DNA of 64,000 bases from Mesorhizobium qingshengii (GTDB taxonomy: Bacteria; Pseudomonadota; Alphaproteobacteria; Rhizobiales; Rhizobiaceae), in NCBI RefSeq assembly GCF_900103325.1, contig NZ_FMXM01000014.1, forward strand, positions 119,807 to 183,806, given 5' to 3'. Shown one piece after another: positions 8,137 through 16,065 of the stretch; position 1 is the first letter of the stretch, and the number at the start of each line of letters is the position of its first letter. The translations under genes were made by a program, and so were the position numbers. The notes beneath the pieces are model-generated. The model was not told the origin of the DNA and ran no database searches. It saw nothing but the letters and a program-made list of their open reading frames with translations.

Positions 8137-8409
8137 TTAGTTTGGTATGCTTGTCAGCGCATCGGGATGCCGGAACCTGACGCCACGGCCGCCGTCGTCG
8201 CTGCGTACATGCTCGCTGATCAGTTCGATGCCGGCCCGGTTGAGCGCATTGATCACTTTCGTCAGACTATCGACAACGCCTCGCACATTACCGTGGCTGG
8301 CCTCCATTCGTTGGATGGTTGGCACGGAGACGCCCGCCATTTCCGCCAGGGTCTTCTGATCAATGATGAGGAGGGCGCGGGCGGCACGAAGCTGGAAGGC
8401 TGTGATCAT
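8137..8409 (-). CDS. XRE-family helix-turn-helix regulator (paralogue of 131-445)
   Basis: A 90-residue DNA-binding protein, MITAFQLRAARALLIIDQKTL..., with HTH core MAGVSVPTIQRMEAS. It is closely similar along its length to the regulator at 131-445, including VDSLxKxIxALxxAGxELI and the GGRGVRF tail. Two overlapping dyads lie in the divergent region immediately upstream. It probably regulates itself and the YoaK gene downstream. No strong Shine-Dalgarno is visible before the ATG. Confidence 0.8.
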   Translation of the reverse strand: MITAFQLRAARALLIIDQKTLAEMAGVSVPTIQRMEASHGNVRGVVDSLTKVINALNRAGIELISEHVRSDDGGRGVRFRHPDALTSIPN

Positions 8410-8435
8410 TGAGGCATCAGTGTCTGAGTATGAGA

Positions 8436-8477
8436 AATGATAATCTCGATCGTATCATTGATGTGCAGAACATCAAT
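8436..8477. promoter_or_regulatory. Two overlapping inverted repeats in a divergent intergenic region
   Basis: AATGATA (8436-8442) pairs with TATCATT (8453-8459), and ATTGATGT (8457-8464) pairs with ACATCAAT (8470-8477). Both are perfect and lie between the XRE gene (minus) and the small plus-strand genes at 8539. They are good operator candidates for the XRE regulator; the assignment is inference from position. Confidence 0.5.
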
Positions 8478-8538
8478 ACAAACCGAAAAATATTGACCCT
8501 CCCTTGGCATGGCGAGACGCCGCGATTATGGTGCCGGC

Positions 8539-8721
8539 ATGACTCAACGCTACAAACTATGTCGGGAGCCGGCTGGCACCTGGGCCGTCAACGATGCTCT
8601 CACCGGGCGGCCCGCCGAGATGGGCAGCCGAACCATCGTTGGGATGAACCAGCAGGATGCCGAGGAAATCGCCGATCTTCTCAGCAAACTCGACGCACAA
8701 AGACGGGAAACAGGATCATGA
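8539..8721 (+). CDS. Small hypothetical protein
   Basis: A 60-residue protein, MTQRYKLCREPAGTWAVNDA..., followed by MNQQDAEEIADLLSKLDAQRR, a short helical tail. The N-terminal half looks like a small beta-hairpin repeat giving context-dependent residues (LCREPAGTWAVND). Its TGA overlaps the ATG of the PhnA-domain gene (ATGA), so it is co-translated with it. The family is not recognised. The start at 8539 is preferred over the in-frame upstream ATG at 8509. Confidence 0.55.
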   Translation: MTQRYKLCREPAGTWAVNDALTGRPAEMGSRTIVGMNQQDAEEIADLLSKLDAQRRETGS

Positions 8722-8930
8722 AGGTCAAAGACAGCAATGGCACGCCACTGAACGAAGGCGATTCCGTCACGCTCATCAAGGATCTCAAAGTCAAGGGCAC
8801 CTCCGTTACCCTGAAACGTGGAACGCTGATCAAGAACATCCGTCTCACGGGCAACGAGGACGAGGTCGAGTGTCGGGCCGAAAAGGTCAAGGATCTGGTT
8901 CTCAGGACGGAATTCCTGAAGAAAGCCTAG
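8718..8930 (+). CDS. PhnA/YjdM C-terminal domain protein
   Basis: A 70-residue protein, MKVKDSNGTPLNEGDSVTLI..., then KDLKVKGTSVTLKRGTLIKNIRL, the SH3-like PhnA C-terminal domain. The N-terminal zinc ribbon of full YjdM is absent. PhnA/YjdM was named from the phosphonate operon but has no shown catalytic role in it. It overlaps the preceding small gene by ATGA and is probably expressed with it. Confidence 0.8.
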   Translation: MKVKDSNGTPLNEGDSVTLIKDLKVKGTSVTLKRGTLIKNIRLTGNEDEVECRAEKVKDLVLRTEFLKKA

Positions 8931-8986
8931 GAAGCTCAGTTCGTTGGCTGACGCCGCGCCGTGGCTCGGCGCCGGCAGGCGTGCGC

Positions 8987-10090
8987 TCACAGCAGGTTGG
9001 ACAGGACGGCCATGAAGTGGTCGTTCTCCGAAGCCGAGCCGATGCTGACGCGCACATAGGTGTCGAAGCCCTCCTGCTTCCACGGTTTGACGATGACGCC
9101 TTCGCGCAGCAGGCTTTCGGCGAATCCGGAGGCATTTTGCCGGCAGTTGAAGAACAGGAAATTGCCTCTGGAGGGAGCGACCTCGAGGCCCTTGCTGGCG
9201 AGGAAATTCCCGACGCGTGCTCTCTCCGCCCTGGCCAGCGCGACAACCCTGGCGAGGTGCTCCTCATCGGCCAGGGCCGCCAGCGCGGCGGCCTGCGCCA
9301 TGCCGTTGGCGTTGAAAGGCGTGCGGACACGGTCGAGCAGCGCGCGCAGTTCCGGGTCACCGACGATGCCGAAGCCGATGCGCAATCCGGCGAGGCCGAA
9401 CGCCTTGGAAAATGTCCGAAGCACGATCCAGGACCGGTCGAGCTCGCCGAGGTAGGGCAGCGACGACGCATAGCCGTCGCCCTCGGCGTATTCGGCATAG
9501 GCTTCATCGATGACGATCAGCGTCTCGTCGCCCACCGCATCCAGGACCCGGGTCAGATCGCCGCCGGAGAGCCAGCTGCCGACCGGGTTCATCGGGTTCG
9601 AGAACAACAGCATGCGGGGCCGTTCGCGCACCGCCTCGACCAGCGCGTCGACATCGATGGTGAAATCGCCGTTGACGGCAACGCGCTTGACGGTCGCGCC
9701 CATCAACGTCGCGTAGTCTTCATGCAGCGGGAACGATGGATAGAGCGTGACGACGGCGTCGCCCGGCCGCAACACGGCGCGGCTGATGACGGAGAGCAGG
9801 TCTTCGGAACCGTTACCGAGGATGACCTGATCCTCGGCGACTGCATATCTGTCGCCGATCGCCTGGCGGAGCTTGCGTCCGGCTGGGTCCGGATAGAGCC
9901 GGAACATCTCGGAGCCGGCATGCATCATCGTGGCCACGGCCGGGCTCGGGCCTATGGGGTTTTCGTTCGAGCCCAGTTTGGAGATCCTGGCGGGCGCGTA
10001 TCGCAGCATGACCTCGTCAATGGTCAGTCCGGAATTGTAAGGGGACAGGCGCGTGACTTCGGCTCGGACCATATTCGAGGCTTTCGACAC
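8987..10090 (-). CDS. HisC-like PLP aminotransferase of the HutC-like regulon
   Basis: A 367-residue class I/II aminotransferase of the histidinol-phosphate aminotransferase family. Visible motifs are KLGSNENPIGPSP (N-terminal substrate arm), FSNPMNPVGSW, IDEAYAEYA and TFSKAFGLAGLRIGF with the PLP lysine near residue 228. I chose the GTG at 10090, with GAGGAG 7 bases upstream, rather than the ATG at 10159. It is divergent from the SDR gene across a TGTATATGC-type operator. The setting with a HisD-like dehydrogenase points to an amino alcohol or keto acid branch rather than histidine biosynthesis, but the substrate is unknown. Confidence 0.8.
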   Translation of the reverse strand: MSKASNMVRAEVTRLSPYNSGLTIDEVMLRYAPARISKLGSNENPIGPSPAVATMMHAGSEMFRLYPDPAGRKLRQAIGDRYAVAEDQVILGNGSEDLLSVISRAVLRPGDAVVTLYPSFPLHEDYATLMGATVKRVAVNGDFTIDVDALVEAVRERPRMLLFSNPMNPVGSWLSGGDLTRVLDAVGDETLIVIDEAYAEYAEGDGYASSLPYLGELDRSWIVLRTFSKAFGLAGLRIGFGIVGDPELRALLDRVRTPFNANGMAQAAALAALADEEHLARVVALARAERARVGNFLASKGLEVAPSRGNFLFFNCRQNASGFAESLLREGVIVKPWKQEGFDTYVRVSIGSASENDHFMAVLSNLL

Positions 10091-10230
10091 AAGCGGGCTC
10101 CTCTGCGGTTGGCCAACAAGCTCATCGGCCGGGTTCTCAAACGCCGGGTTTCGCGGCATCTTCCCAAGGCAGGCCGGGACAGGCGCGTTCGTGCGGCGGA
10201 TTTTGTCATCACTACCGCAGCCGAAATAGT

Positions 10231-10248
10231 TTGTATATGCTTGTATAT
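10231..10248. promoter_or_regulatory. HutC-type operator, site 1 (aminotransferase/SDR divergent region)
   Basis: TTGTATATGCTTGTATAT lies between the divergent aminotransferase and SDR genes. It shares the core TGTATATRC[A/T]TGTA with sites at 11145, 14458 and 15881. HutC-family repressors are known to bind TGTATRTACA-like palindromes, and a HutC-like gene is in this cluster. Confidence 0.65.
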
Positions 10249-10308
10249 GGAACTTGATCTGGTAGTCTCGAAACCGGCGCCGAGGCCGACGCTGGCAAGG
10301 AGGATCAC

Positions 10309-11082
10309 ATGCGCAACGCTTCTCTCTTCGATCTCTCCGGCAGGAAGGCGCTTGTCACCGGCGCAAGCCGCGGCATCGGGCGCAGCATCGCCGAGGCGTT
10401 GAGCGCGGCCGGAGCCGACGTCGCGGTCACTGCGCGCACGCTGGCCTCGCTGGAGGACACCACGGCAGCCATCCGCGCGGCCGGCGGGGTGGCGCACGCC
10501 ATCGCGCTTGATGTCACCGATGTCGAGCGGTGCCGGACGGCGACAGACGAGGCCGCCAGCCTGCTCGGCGGTCTCGACATCCTCGTCAACAATGCCGGGA
10601 TGGAAGAGGTTCGGCCCTCGCTCGATGTCGACGAGGCGCTGTGGGACAGGATCGTCGACACGAACCTCAAGGGAGCATTCTTCTGCGCCCAGGCCGCCGC
10701 GCGGCAGATGCGGGACGCCGGACGGCCCGGCGCCATCATCAATCTGTGTTCGCTGACATCCGAAGTCGGCATTCCCACGGCGGTGCCGTATGGCTCGTCG
10801 AAGTCGGGTCTGCTCGGCATGACCCGGGCGCTCGCGGCGGAGTGGGCGGAGCTTGGCATCCGGGTCAACGCCATCGCCCCGGGCTATTTCAGGACGGCGA
10901 TGACGGATGTCTTCTACAGCAACGAGGCATGGCAGCAATCCATGCTGGCCAAGATCCCGCAGCGCCGTTTCGGTGATCTCAGCGACCTGCACGGCATCGC
11001 GGTGTTTCTTGCTTCGGATGCGGCAGCCTACATCACCGGCCAGTCCATTCCGGTCGATGGCGGCTTTCTCGCCTCGATCTGA
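10309..11082 (+). CDS. Short-chain dehydrogenase/reductase
   Basis: A 257-residue classical SDR. TGASRGIG (about 17-24) binds NAD(P), NNAG (near 95) stabilises the central sheet, and YGSSK (near 160) holds the catalytic Tyr/Lys after Ser in LCSLTSE. It ends with ITGQSIPVDGGFLASI. It probably oxidises a secondary alcohol or reduces the ketone. AAGGAGGAT precedes the ATG at ideal spacing. Together with the Zn-alcohol dehydrogenase and HisD-like enzyme it gives a three-dehydrogenase set like hpsO/hpsP/hpsN of dihydroxypropanesulfonate catabolism; this parallel is inference. Confidence 0.85.
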   Translation: MRNASLFDLSGRKALVTGASRGIGRSIAEALSAAGADVAVTARTLASLEDTTAAIRAAGGVAHAIALDVTDVERCRTATDEAASLLGGLDILVNNAGMEEVRPSLDVDEALWDRIVDTNLKGAFFCAQAAARQMRDAGRPGAIINLCSLTSEVGIPTAVPYGSSKSGLLGMTRALAAEWAELGIRVNAIAPGYFRTAMTDVFYSNEAWQQSMLAKIPQRRFGDLSDLHGIAVFLASDAAAYITGQSIPVDGGFLASI

Positions 11083-11144
11083 TGCGCGGGTTTGCCTGGA
11101 CAGTTTCGGCTGGAAGGATGACGGAAAAATCGCTGGCGGTCATT

Positions 11145-11163
11145 ATACATACATGTATATACT
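11145..11163. promoter_or_regulatory. HutC-type operator, site 2 (before the HisD-like gene)
   Basis: ATACATACATGTATATACT, read on the minus strand, gives AGTATATACATGTATGTAT, matching the shared core. It sits in the 207-bp gap between the SDR and HisD-like genes, so the HisD-like gene likely has its own regulated promoter. Confidence 0.65.
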
Positions 11164-11289
11164 TTTCGCCGTGAGAAGCCTCGTGAGGGCTGTAATCCTT
11201 GTCTCGGGTCGATCTGTCGACCTCCAGAAGAGTGGCCGACCAGAGCCAACCAACATTGCTTTCCAAGAGTTCCAAGAGAAGGAGCAGCC

Positions 11290-12612
11290 ATGTCCGACAT
11301 CAGCTTCCACGACCTGTCATCCATCGGCGCCGACCAGCGCGCCAGTCTGCTGAAGCGCGCCGAGGGCGACCTGACGGTCTTCATCGAAAAAGTCCGTCCG
11401 ATCATCCAGGCCGTCAAGGACGAGGGCGACGCCGCCTTGATCCGCTTCGCCCGGGAACTCGACAAGGCCAATGTGGCCGAGGGCGAACTGAAGGTGTCGG
11501 AGGCGGAGTTCGACGCGGCATTCGACAAGGTCGAAAAGGATGTCGTGGAGAGCATCAAGTTCGGCATCGACAACATCCGTCGCTTCCATGAGGAGCAGAA
11601 GCCGGAAACGATGTGGCTCAAGGAAGTCCGGCCGGGCGCCTATGCCGGCGACCGGTACACGCCGATCGCTTCCGTCGCGCTCTACGTGCCGCGCGGCAAG
11701 GGCGCCTTCCCGTCGGTAACGATGATGACGTCGGTCCCGGCGGTGATTGCCGGCGTGCCGCAGATCGCCATCGTGACGCCGCCGACATCGGATGGTTCCG
11801 TGGATGCGGCCACGCTGGTCGCTGCTCGTCTCGCCGGCGTGGGCACCGTGTACAAATGCGGTGGCGCGCAAGCCGTCGCCGCCGTCGCCTACGGCACCGA
11901 GACGGTGAAGCCCGCGCTCAAGATCGTCGGCCCCGGCAGCCCGTGGGTGGTGGCGGCCAAGAGCGTGCTGTCGTCGATCATCAACACAGGTCTGCCTGCC
12001 GGTCCATCGGAAGCGATCATCTTCGCCGATGACAGCGTCGACGGCGGCCTTGCCGCGCTTGACCTCCTGATCGAAGCCGAACACGGCCCGGATTCCTCGG
12101 CCTATCTGGTGACGCACAGCCGCAAGGTCGCCGAGGCAGCCTTGGCGGCACTTCCCGAGCACTGGTCGCGGATGACCGAACAGCGGGTTGAGTTTTCGCG
12201 CGCGGTGCTGACTGGAAAGCGCGGCGGCATCGTGCTGACCGCGTCGCTGGAAGACAGCTACCGCTTCATCAACGACTATGCGCCCGAACACCTCGAGATC
12301 CTGTCGAAGGAGCCGTTCGCGCATCTCGGACACATCACCGAGGCGGCCGAAATCCTGATGGGTCCGCACACGCCGGTGACGCTTGCCAACTTCGTCCTCG
12401 GGCCCAATGCGGTGCTGCCGACCAGCCGCTGGGCGCGGACCTACGGGCCGCTTTCGGTGACGGATTTCGTCAAGCGCTCGTCGGTCGGCTATGTCACCTC
12501 GGCCGCCTATCCGGAACTGGCGCTGCATGCCCGCAGGCTCGCCCGCTACGAAGGGTTCAGCTCGCATGAGAACGCGGTCTCGGAGATCCGCGACCGCTAT
12601 CTCGCCGGCTGA
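11290..12612 (+). CDS. HisD-family dehydrogenase (histidinol dehydrogenase homologue, HpsN-like)
   Basis: A 440-residue NAD-dependent four-electron dehydrogenase fold. It keeps YVPRGKGAFPSVTMMT, CGGAQAVAAVAYGT, the catalytic pair in APEHLEI (near 333) and the C-terminal His in EGFSSHENAV (near 423). Zinc-site residues differ from HisD: the usual QAEH is EAEH (near 263), the Asp in GDYxxGxxHVLPT is Asn (ANFVLGPNAVLPT), and the following His is Ala. The substrate probably differs from histidinol. HpsN, which oxidises 2,3-dihydroxypropane-1-sulfonate, is such a paralogue; equating the two needs a phylogeny. An SD AAGGAG precedes the ATG. Confidence 0.85.
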   Translation: MSDISFHDLSSIGADQRASLLKRAEGDLTVFIEKVRPIIQAVKDEGDAALIRFARELDKANVAEGELKVSEAEFDAAFDKVEKDVVESIKFGIDNIRRFHEEQKPETMWLKEVRPGAYAGDRYTPIASVALYVPRGKGAFPSVTMMTSVPAVIAGVPQIAIVTPPTSDGSVDAATLVAARLAGVGTVYKCGGAQAVAAVAYGTETVKPALKIVGPGSPWVVAAKSVLSSIINTGLPAGPSEAIIFADDSVDGGLAALDLLIEAEHGPDSSAYLVTHSRKVAEAALAALPEHWSRMTEQRVEFSRAVLTGKRGGIVLTASLEDSYRFINDYAPEHLEILSKEPFAHLGHITEAAEILMGPHTPVTLANFVLGPNAVLPTSRWARTYGPLSVTDFVKRSSVGYVTSAAYPELALHARRLARYEGFSSHENAVSEIRDRYLAG

Positions 12613-12627
12613 GCGGAAGCGATCGCG

Positions 12628-13653
12628 ATGAAGGCGGCACGACTCTATGGGCCCGGCGATCTGCGCGTCGAGGATATCGCTGCGCCGGGCGCTCCGGATG
12701 CGGGCTGGGTGAAGCTCAGGGTCGATGCCGCCGGCATCTGCGGTTCGGACCTGCACAATTTCCGCACCGGCCAATGGATAAGCCGGTCGCCTTCGACGGC
12801 CGGCCATGAACTGACCGGCACGGTCACCGCCATCGGCGAGGGCGTCGACACCGTCGCCGTCGGCGACAGGGTGGTCGCCGATTCCCGTTTCTGGTGCGGA
12901 GACTGCGCGCAATGCCGTGCCGGCAGGCGGCATCTCTGCGGCTCCCTGGGGTTCGTGGGAGAAGTCTGCGACGGCGGATTTGCCGAACAGGCGGTGTTGC
13001 CCGCACGCCTGCTGCATGTGATCGACGTCGCGCTCGACGAACGGGTCGCGGCAATGGCCGAGCCGCTTGCCGTGGCGCTGCACGCGGTGCGGCGGCTGCC
13101 GAAAACGGCAGGCTCGGTGCTTGTCGTCGGCTGCGGGCTCATCGGCGGTCTTGCCGCGCTGCTGCTCTCCCGAACCTTCGCCGGCACCGTGCTCGTCGCC
13201 GACCGCAACCAGGGTCGCCGCGCCCGCGTGGCGCGGGTGACGGGTGCGACGATCGTCGATCTCGACCGCGATGCCATTGCCGCCGCGACCGCCAATGCCC
13301 CGTTGCTGGCGGCCGTCGAGGCGACCGGCAGCATCGCGGCATTCAATCAGTTGCTCGATGTTCTCGATTCCGGCGGCACGGTGGCGATGGTCGGCATCTT
13401 CCACGGCCGCCTCGACATCGACCCCAACACATTGGTCGAACGCGAAATCGCATTGCTGGGGTGCCATGCCTTCGCCGACGAACTGCCCGACGCCGTGCGG
13501 ATGCTGGGTGAACTCAGCGAGCCACTGCTGGCCCTGATCGACCGCGAGATCGGCCTGGATGACGTTCCCGCTGCCTATGAGCGGCTGTTGGCGGGACAGA
13601 GCGACGGCTTGAAAACAATCATCCGCATGCGGCAACCTGTCGAGCACGGGTGA
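12628..13653 (+). CDS. Zinc-dependent alcohol dehydrogenase (MDR family)
   Basis: A 341-residue medium-chain dehydrogenase. Catalytic zinc ligands lie in AGICGSDLHN (Cys near 38) and GHE (near 60). The structural zinc loop CGDCAQCRAGRRHLC is near 90-104, and the Rossmann motif VVGCGLIGG near 168. It follows the HisD-like gene by 15 bp and is translationally close to the GntR gene, so it is operonic. Substrate unknown; in the hps-like model it would interconvert alcohol enantiomers together with the SDR. Confidence 0.85.
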   Translation: MKAARLYGPGDLRVEDIAAPGAPDAGWVKLRVDAAGICGSDLHNFRTGQWISRSPSTAGHELTGTVTAIGEGVDTVAVGDRVVADSRFWCGDCAQCRAGRRHLCGSLGFVGEVCDGGFAEQAVLPARLLHVIDVALDERVAAMAEPLAVALHAVRRLPKTAGSVLVVGCGLIGGLAALLLSRTFAGTVLVADRNQGRRARVARVTGATIVDLDRDAIAAATANAPLLAAVEATGSIAAFNQLLDVLDSGGTVAMVGIFHGRLDIDPNTLVEREIALLGCHAFADELPDAVRMLGELSEPLLALIDREIGLDDVPAAYERLLAGQSDGLKTIIRMRQPVEHG

Positions 13654-13685
13654 CTTCCGATAAATCGCCGGAAAGGACTTTTGAG

Positions 13686-14417
13686 ATGATCGATTTGCCC
13701 GATACGGCCAGCCCTCTCTACGAGAAGGTGAAGGACTACATCCTGACCAACATCGGAACGGGCCGGTGGGGCAAGGATCGCAAGCTGCCGTCCGAGAATG
13801 AGTTGGTGGCTTCGCTGGGCGTGTCGCGGATGACGGTTCACCGGGCCTTGCGGGAACTGACCGCGGCGGGCTTCCTGATCCGCCTGCAAGGCGTGGGAAC
13901 ATTCATCGCGCCACCCCGGCCGCAATCGACGCTGATCGAGATCAACAACATCGCGGCGGAGATCGTCGAGCGCGGCAACAGGCATCGCTCCGAGGTCCTC
14001 GTCCTCGAAACAATCATGCCGACAAAGGAGCTCGCGCTGTCGTTCGAGTTCGCAAAGCGTGTCCCGATCTATCACTCCGTCGTCGTCAATTTCGAGAACG
14101 ATTTGCCAGTGCAGCTGGAAGAGCGCTTCGTCAATCCGAGCCTGATACCCGACTACGACAAGCAGGACTTCACCAAGACGGCGACCTACGACTACCTGAT
14201 GCAGAAAACCCCGGTGACCGAGGTCGAGCATATCATCTCGGCCATCCCGGCCGACAAGGAGACGGCGCGGCATCTGGGCATCGATGTCGGCAGTTGCTGC
14301 CTGCTTTTGCATCGCCGGACGTGGACGGGCGCGGTCGTCGCCACGATCAGCAAGCTGACCTATGCCGGCAGCCGCTACTCGCTCGGCAGCCGCTATTCCC
14401 CCTCCAGGACCAACTGA
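13686..14417 (+). CDS. GntR/HutC-family repressor
   Basis: A 243-residue regulator. The winged HTH (about 8-72) contains KLPSENELVASLGVSRMTVH. A UTRA effector domain follows (about 90-235) with VTEVEHIISAIPADKETARHL and the RRTW...TYAGSRYSLGSRY end typical of HutC, the histidine-utilisation repressor. Here it controls a catabolic cluster without hut genes, so the ligand is probably a pathway intermediate. The ATG at 13686 has GGAAAGGA upstream; a GTG at 13650 overlapping the previous stop is possible but lacks an SD. Four HutC-type sites flank the transcription units of this cluster. Confidence 0.85.
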   Translation: MIDLPDTASPLYEKVKDYILTNIGTGRWGKDRKLPSENELVASLGVSRMTVHRALRELTAAGFLIRLQGVGTFIAPPRPQSTLIEINNIAAEIVERGNRHRSEVLVLETIMPTKELALSFEFAKRVPIYHSVVVNFENDLPVQLEERFVNPSLIPDYDKQDFTKTATYDYLMQKTPVTEVEHIISAIPADKETARHLGIDVGSCCLLLHRRTWTGAVVATISKLTYAGSRYSLGSRYSPSRTN

Positions 14418-14457
14418 CGGCGTGGCGAGAATGCAAGCCGAGGAGATGTGGCCCCAA

Positions 14458-14473
14458 TGTATATACATGTACT
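14458..14473. promoter_or_regulatory. HutC-type operator, site 3 (before the kinase gene)
   Basis: TGTATATACATGTACT contains the perfect palindrome TGTATATACA and lies 52 bp before the kinase ATG, right after the repressor gene. Confidence 0.65.
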
Positions 14474-14524
14474 GAAGAGATTGGACTCGCCCTCGGCCGA
14501 CGGACTGGCCAGAAGGAACGACAG

Positions 14525-15817
14525 ATGACGCCGACACCGAGCCGCACGGCGCGGATCCGCGCCCTCGCGCAACACGATGTCGCCGAGGCGCAGCGCGCGC
14601 TGTCGGCGTTGCTGGGGGATCTCTTCGAGATGAGCCCTTGCAATGTCCGCATCAATTTCGACAAATACAGCCTCAATTCGTTGAACGGCTTCTTCGAGGA
14701 TGACGGCAAGGCCTACTTCTTCAAGTTCCATCAGGAGGAACGGGAAGAGGCGATGGCGGGCGAGTATTACCGCGCCGAGATCCTGTCGCGTGCCGGCCTG
14801 CCTGTCGACCAACCCGTGCACATGTCCGCCCAGCCCGGCGAGCAGATTCTCGTCTATCGGCGCCGCACGGATCCGAGATTTTCGGATGTGCTGTGGGCAT
14901 TGGACGCGCAGGACGATGCCGGCAAACGGCGCGAGGCCGTTCTTGCCGAGCGCGACCTGTCAGCCAGGCTGCTCAAGGTCTATCTGGAGACATTGCATCC
15001 CGTCACCGTCGCGCAGGTGGAGGCGGAGCCGATCCACCGGCTCTTCCACGAGCGGCTGGTTGATGCCGATACACGCTCGTCGCCAGGTGGCCGCCTGGCC
15101 GATTTCTATATCGGCAAATCGTTTGTCTTTCCCGGCGTGGAACTGGACTGGGACCGGTTTTCGCGGCTGGAATTCGTCATCAACGGACAGCGCTACGCCA
15201 ACAGTGTCGGCGAGCTTTTCGATGCCGCGGCAGTGCGCCTGCGGCCGGACAGGCTCGCCGATGCCGGCGGCGTGGTCGCGCATGGCGACGCCCACAACGC
15301 CAATGTCTGGTACACGGCGAAGGCGGGGAGGGCGGAACTGTCCTTCTTCGATCCCGCCTTTGCCGGCTCGCATATCCCCACGCTGCTGGCGGAGGTCAAG
15401 GCGACGTTCCACAACATCTTCGCCCATCCGTTCTGGCTCTACGATCCGGCCACCGCGACCGAGGCTTTTCGCGCGCGGGCGCGGCTGGACGGAGACCTGC
15501 TTCATGTCGACACGGACTGGGGCCTGAGCCCGGTCCGTCGCGACCTGCTGGAGGTCAAGGCGACAGCCCTGTGGCGGCCATTGCTGCTGGAACTCAAGCG
15601 GCGCGGCATGCTTCCGGCGGATTGGCGCGGGGTGCTGCGCTCAGGGCTCTTCCTGTCGCCGACGCTGGTCATGAACCTGCGCGCCGGCGCGCGCAGCCAT
15701 ACGCCGGTCTCCTCGCTCATTGCCTTTTCAGTCGCGGTCATGGTCGGCAGCGAGCCCGATGCCGGGACCGATGTGGTGACTGATTTCCTCGACCGGATCG
15801 ATCCTGAAAGTGCATGA
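14525..15817 (+). CDS. APH/choline-kinase-fold phosphotransferase
   Basis: A 430-residue kinase-like protein. VVAHGDAHNANVWY (near 250-263) is the Brenner/catalytic loop (HGDxHxxN), and LSFFDPAFAGSH (near 272-283) supplies the metal-binding Asp. Relatives phosphorylate aminoglycosides, choline or homoserine. The N-terminal half has YFFKFHQEEREEAMAGEYY, where a lysine and a glutamate could position ATP. AAGGAA precedes the ATG, and its own HutC-type operator is 52 bp upstream. The presence of a kinase suggests a phosphorylated intermediate, which is not part of the described DHPS route and sets this cluster apart. Substrate unknown. Confidence 0.7.
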   Translation: MTPTPSRTARIRALAQHDVAEAQRALSALLGDLFEMSPCNVRINFDKYSLNSLNGFFEDDGKAYFFKFHQEEREEAMAGEYYRAEILSRAGLPVDQPVHMSAQPGEQILVYRRRTDPRFSDVLWALDAQDDAGKRREAVLAERDLSARLLKVYLETLHPVTVAQVEAEPIHRLFHERLVDADTRSSPGGRLADFYIGKSFVFPGVELDWDRFSRLEFVINGQRYANSVGELFDAAAVRLRPDRLADAGGVVAHGDAHNANVWYTAKAGRAELSFFDPAFAGSHIPTLLAEVKATFHNIFAHPFWLYDPATATEAFRARARLDGDLLHVDTDWGLSPVRRDLLEVKATALWRPLLLELKRRGMLPADWRGVLRSGLFLSPTLVMNLRAGARSHTPVSSLIAFSVAVMVGSEPDAGTDVVTDFLDRIDPESA

Positions 15818-15880
15818 ATGATCGTCGCGGAAAAGCAGGCGGATGGGCTTGATCGAGGCGGAAAATTGAGTCAATCCAAC

Positions 15881-15900
15881 TTGTATATGCATGTATGTAT
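15881..15900. promoter_or_regulatory. HutC-type operator, site 4, and promoter of the ABC importer
   Basis: TTGTATATGCATGTATGTAT shares the regulon core. A TTGACA -35-like hexamer starts at 15907 with AT-rich candidates for -10 about 17-19 bp further on (TGAAAT/AAATAT). The operator would therefore sit just upstream of the -35. The site ties the ABC importer to the same repressor. Confidence 0.65.
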
Positions 15901-16065
15901 TTTAGCCTTGACATCCGCTTCCGCTGACGCTGAAATATCCTCGCACTTCACCATGAAGTGGCAGGTATGACGCCGAGGCACAGTGCCGCAAGAGCAGAAA
16001 CCCGCAGTCTCACCAGACCGGATGCTTGGTTGAAAAAAAGCGGTCTGATCATCAAGGGGAACAAG

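Noticed and set aside
8657..10402. Plus-strand ORF of 581 codons opposite the HisC-like gene
   Set aside because: Shadow of the aminotransferase gene; Arg/Gly/Asp-rich without motif, and it starts inside another coding sequence.
11317..13902. Minus-strand ORF of 861 codons opposite the HisD-like and alcohol dehydrogenase genes
   Set aside because: Arg/Gly/Ala-rich antisense shadow of real genes in high-GC DNA; no domain seen.
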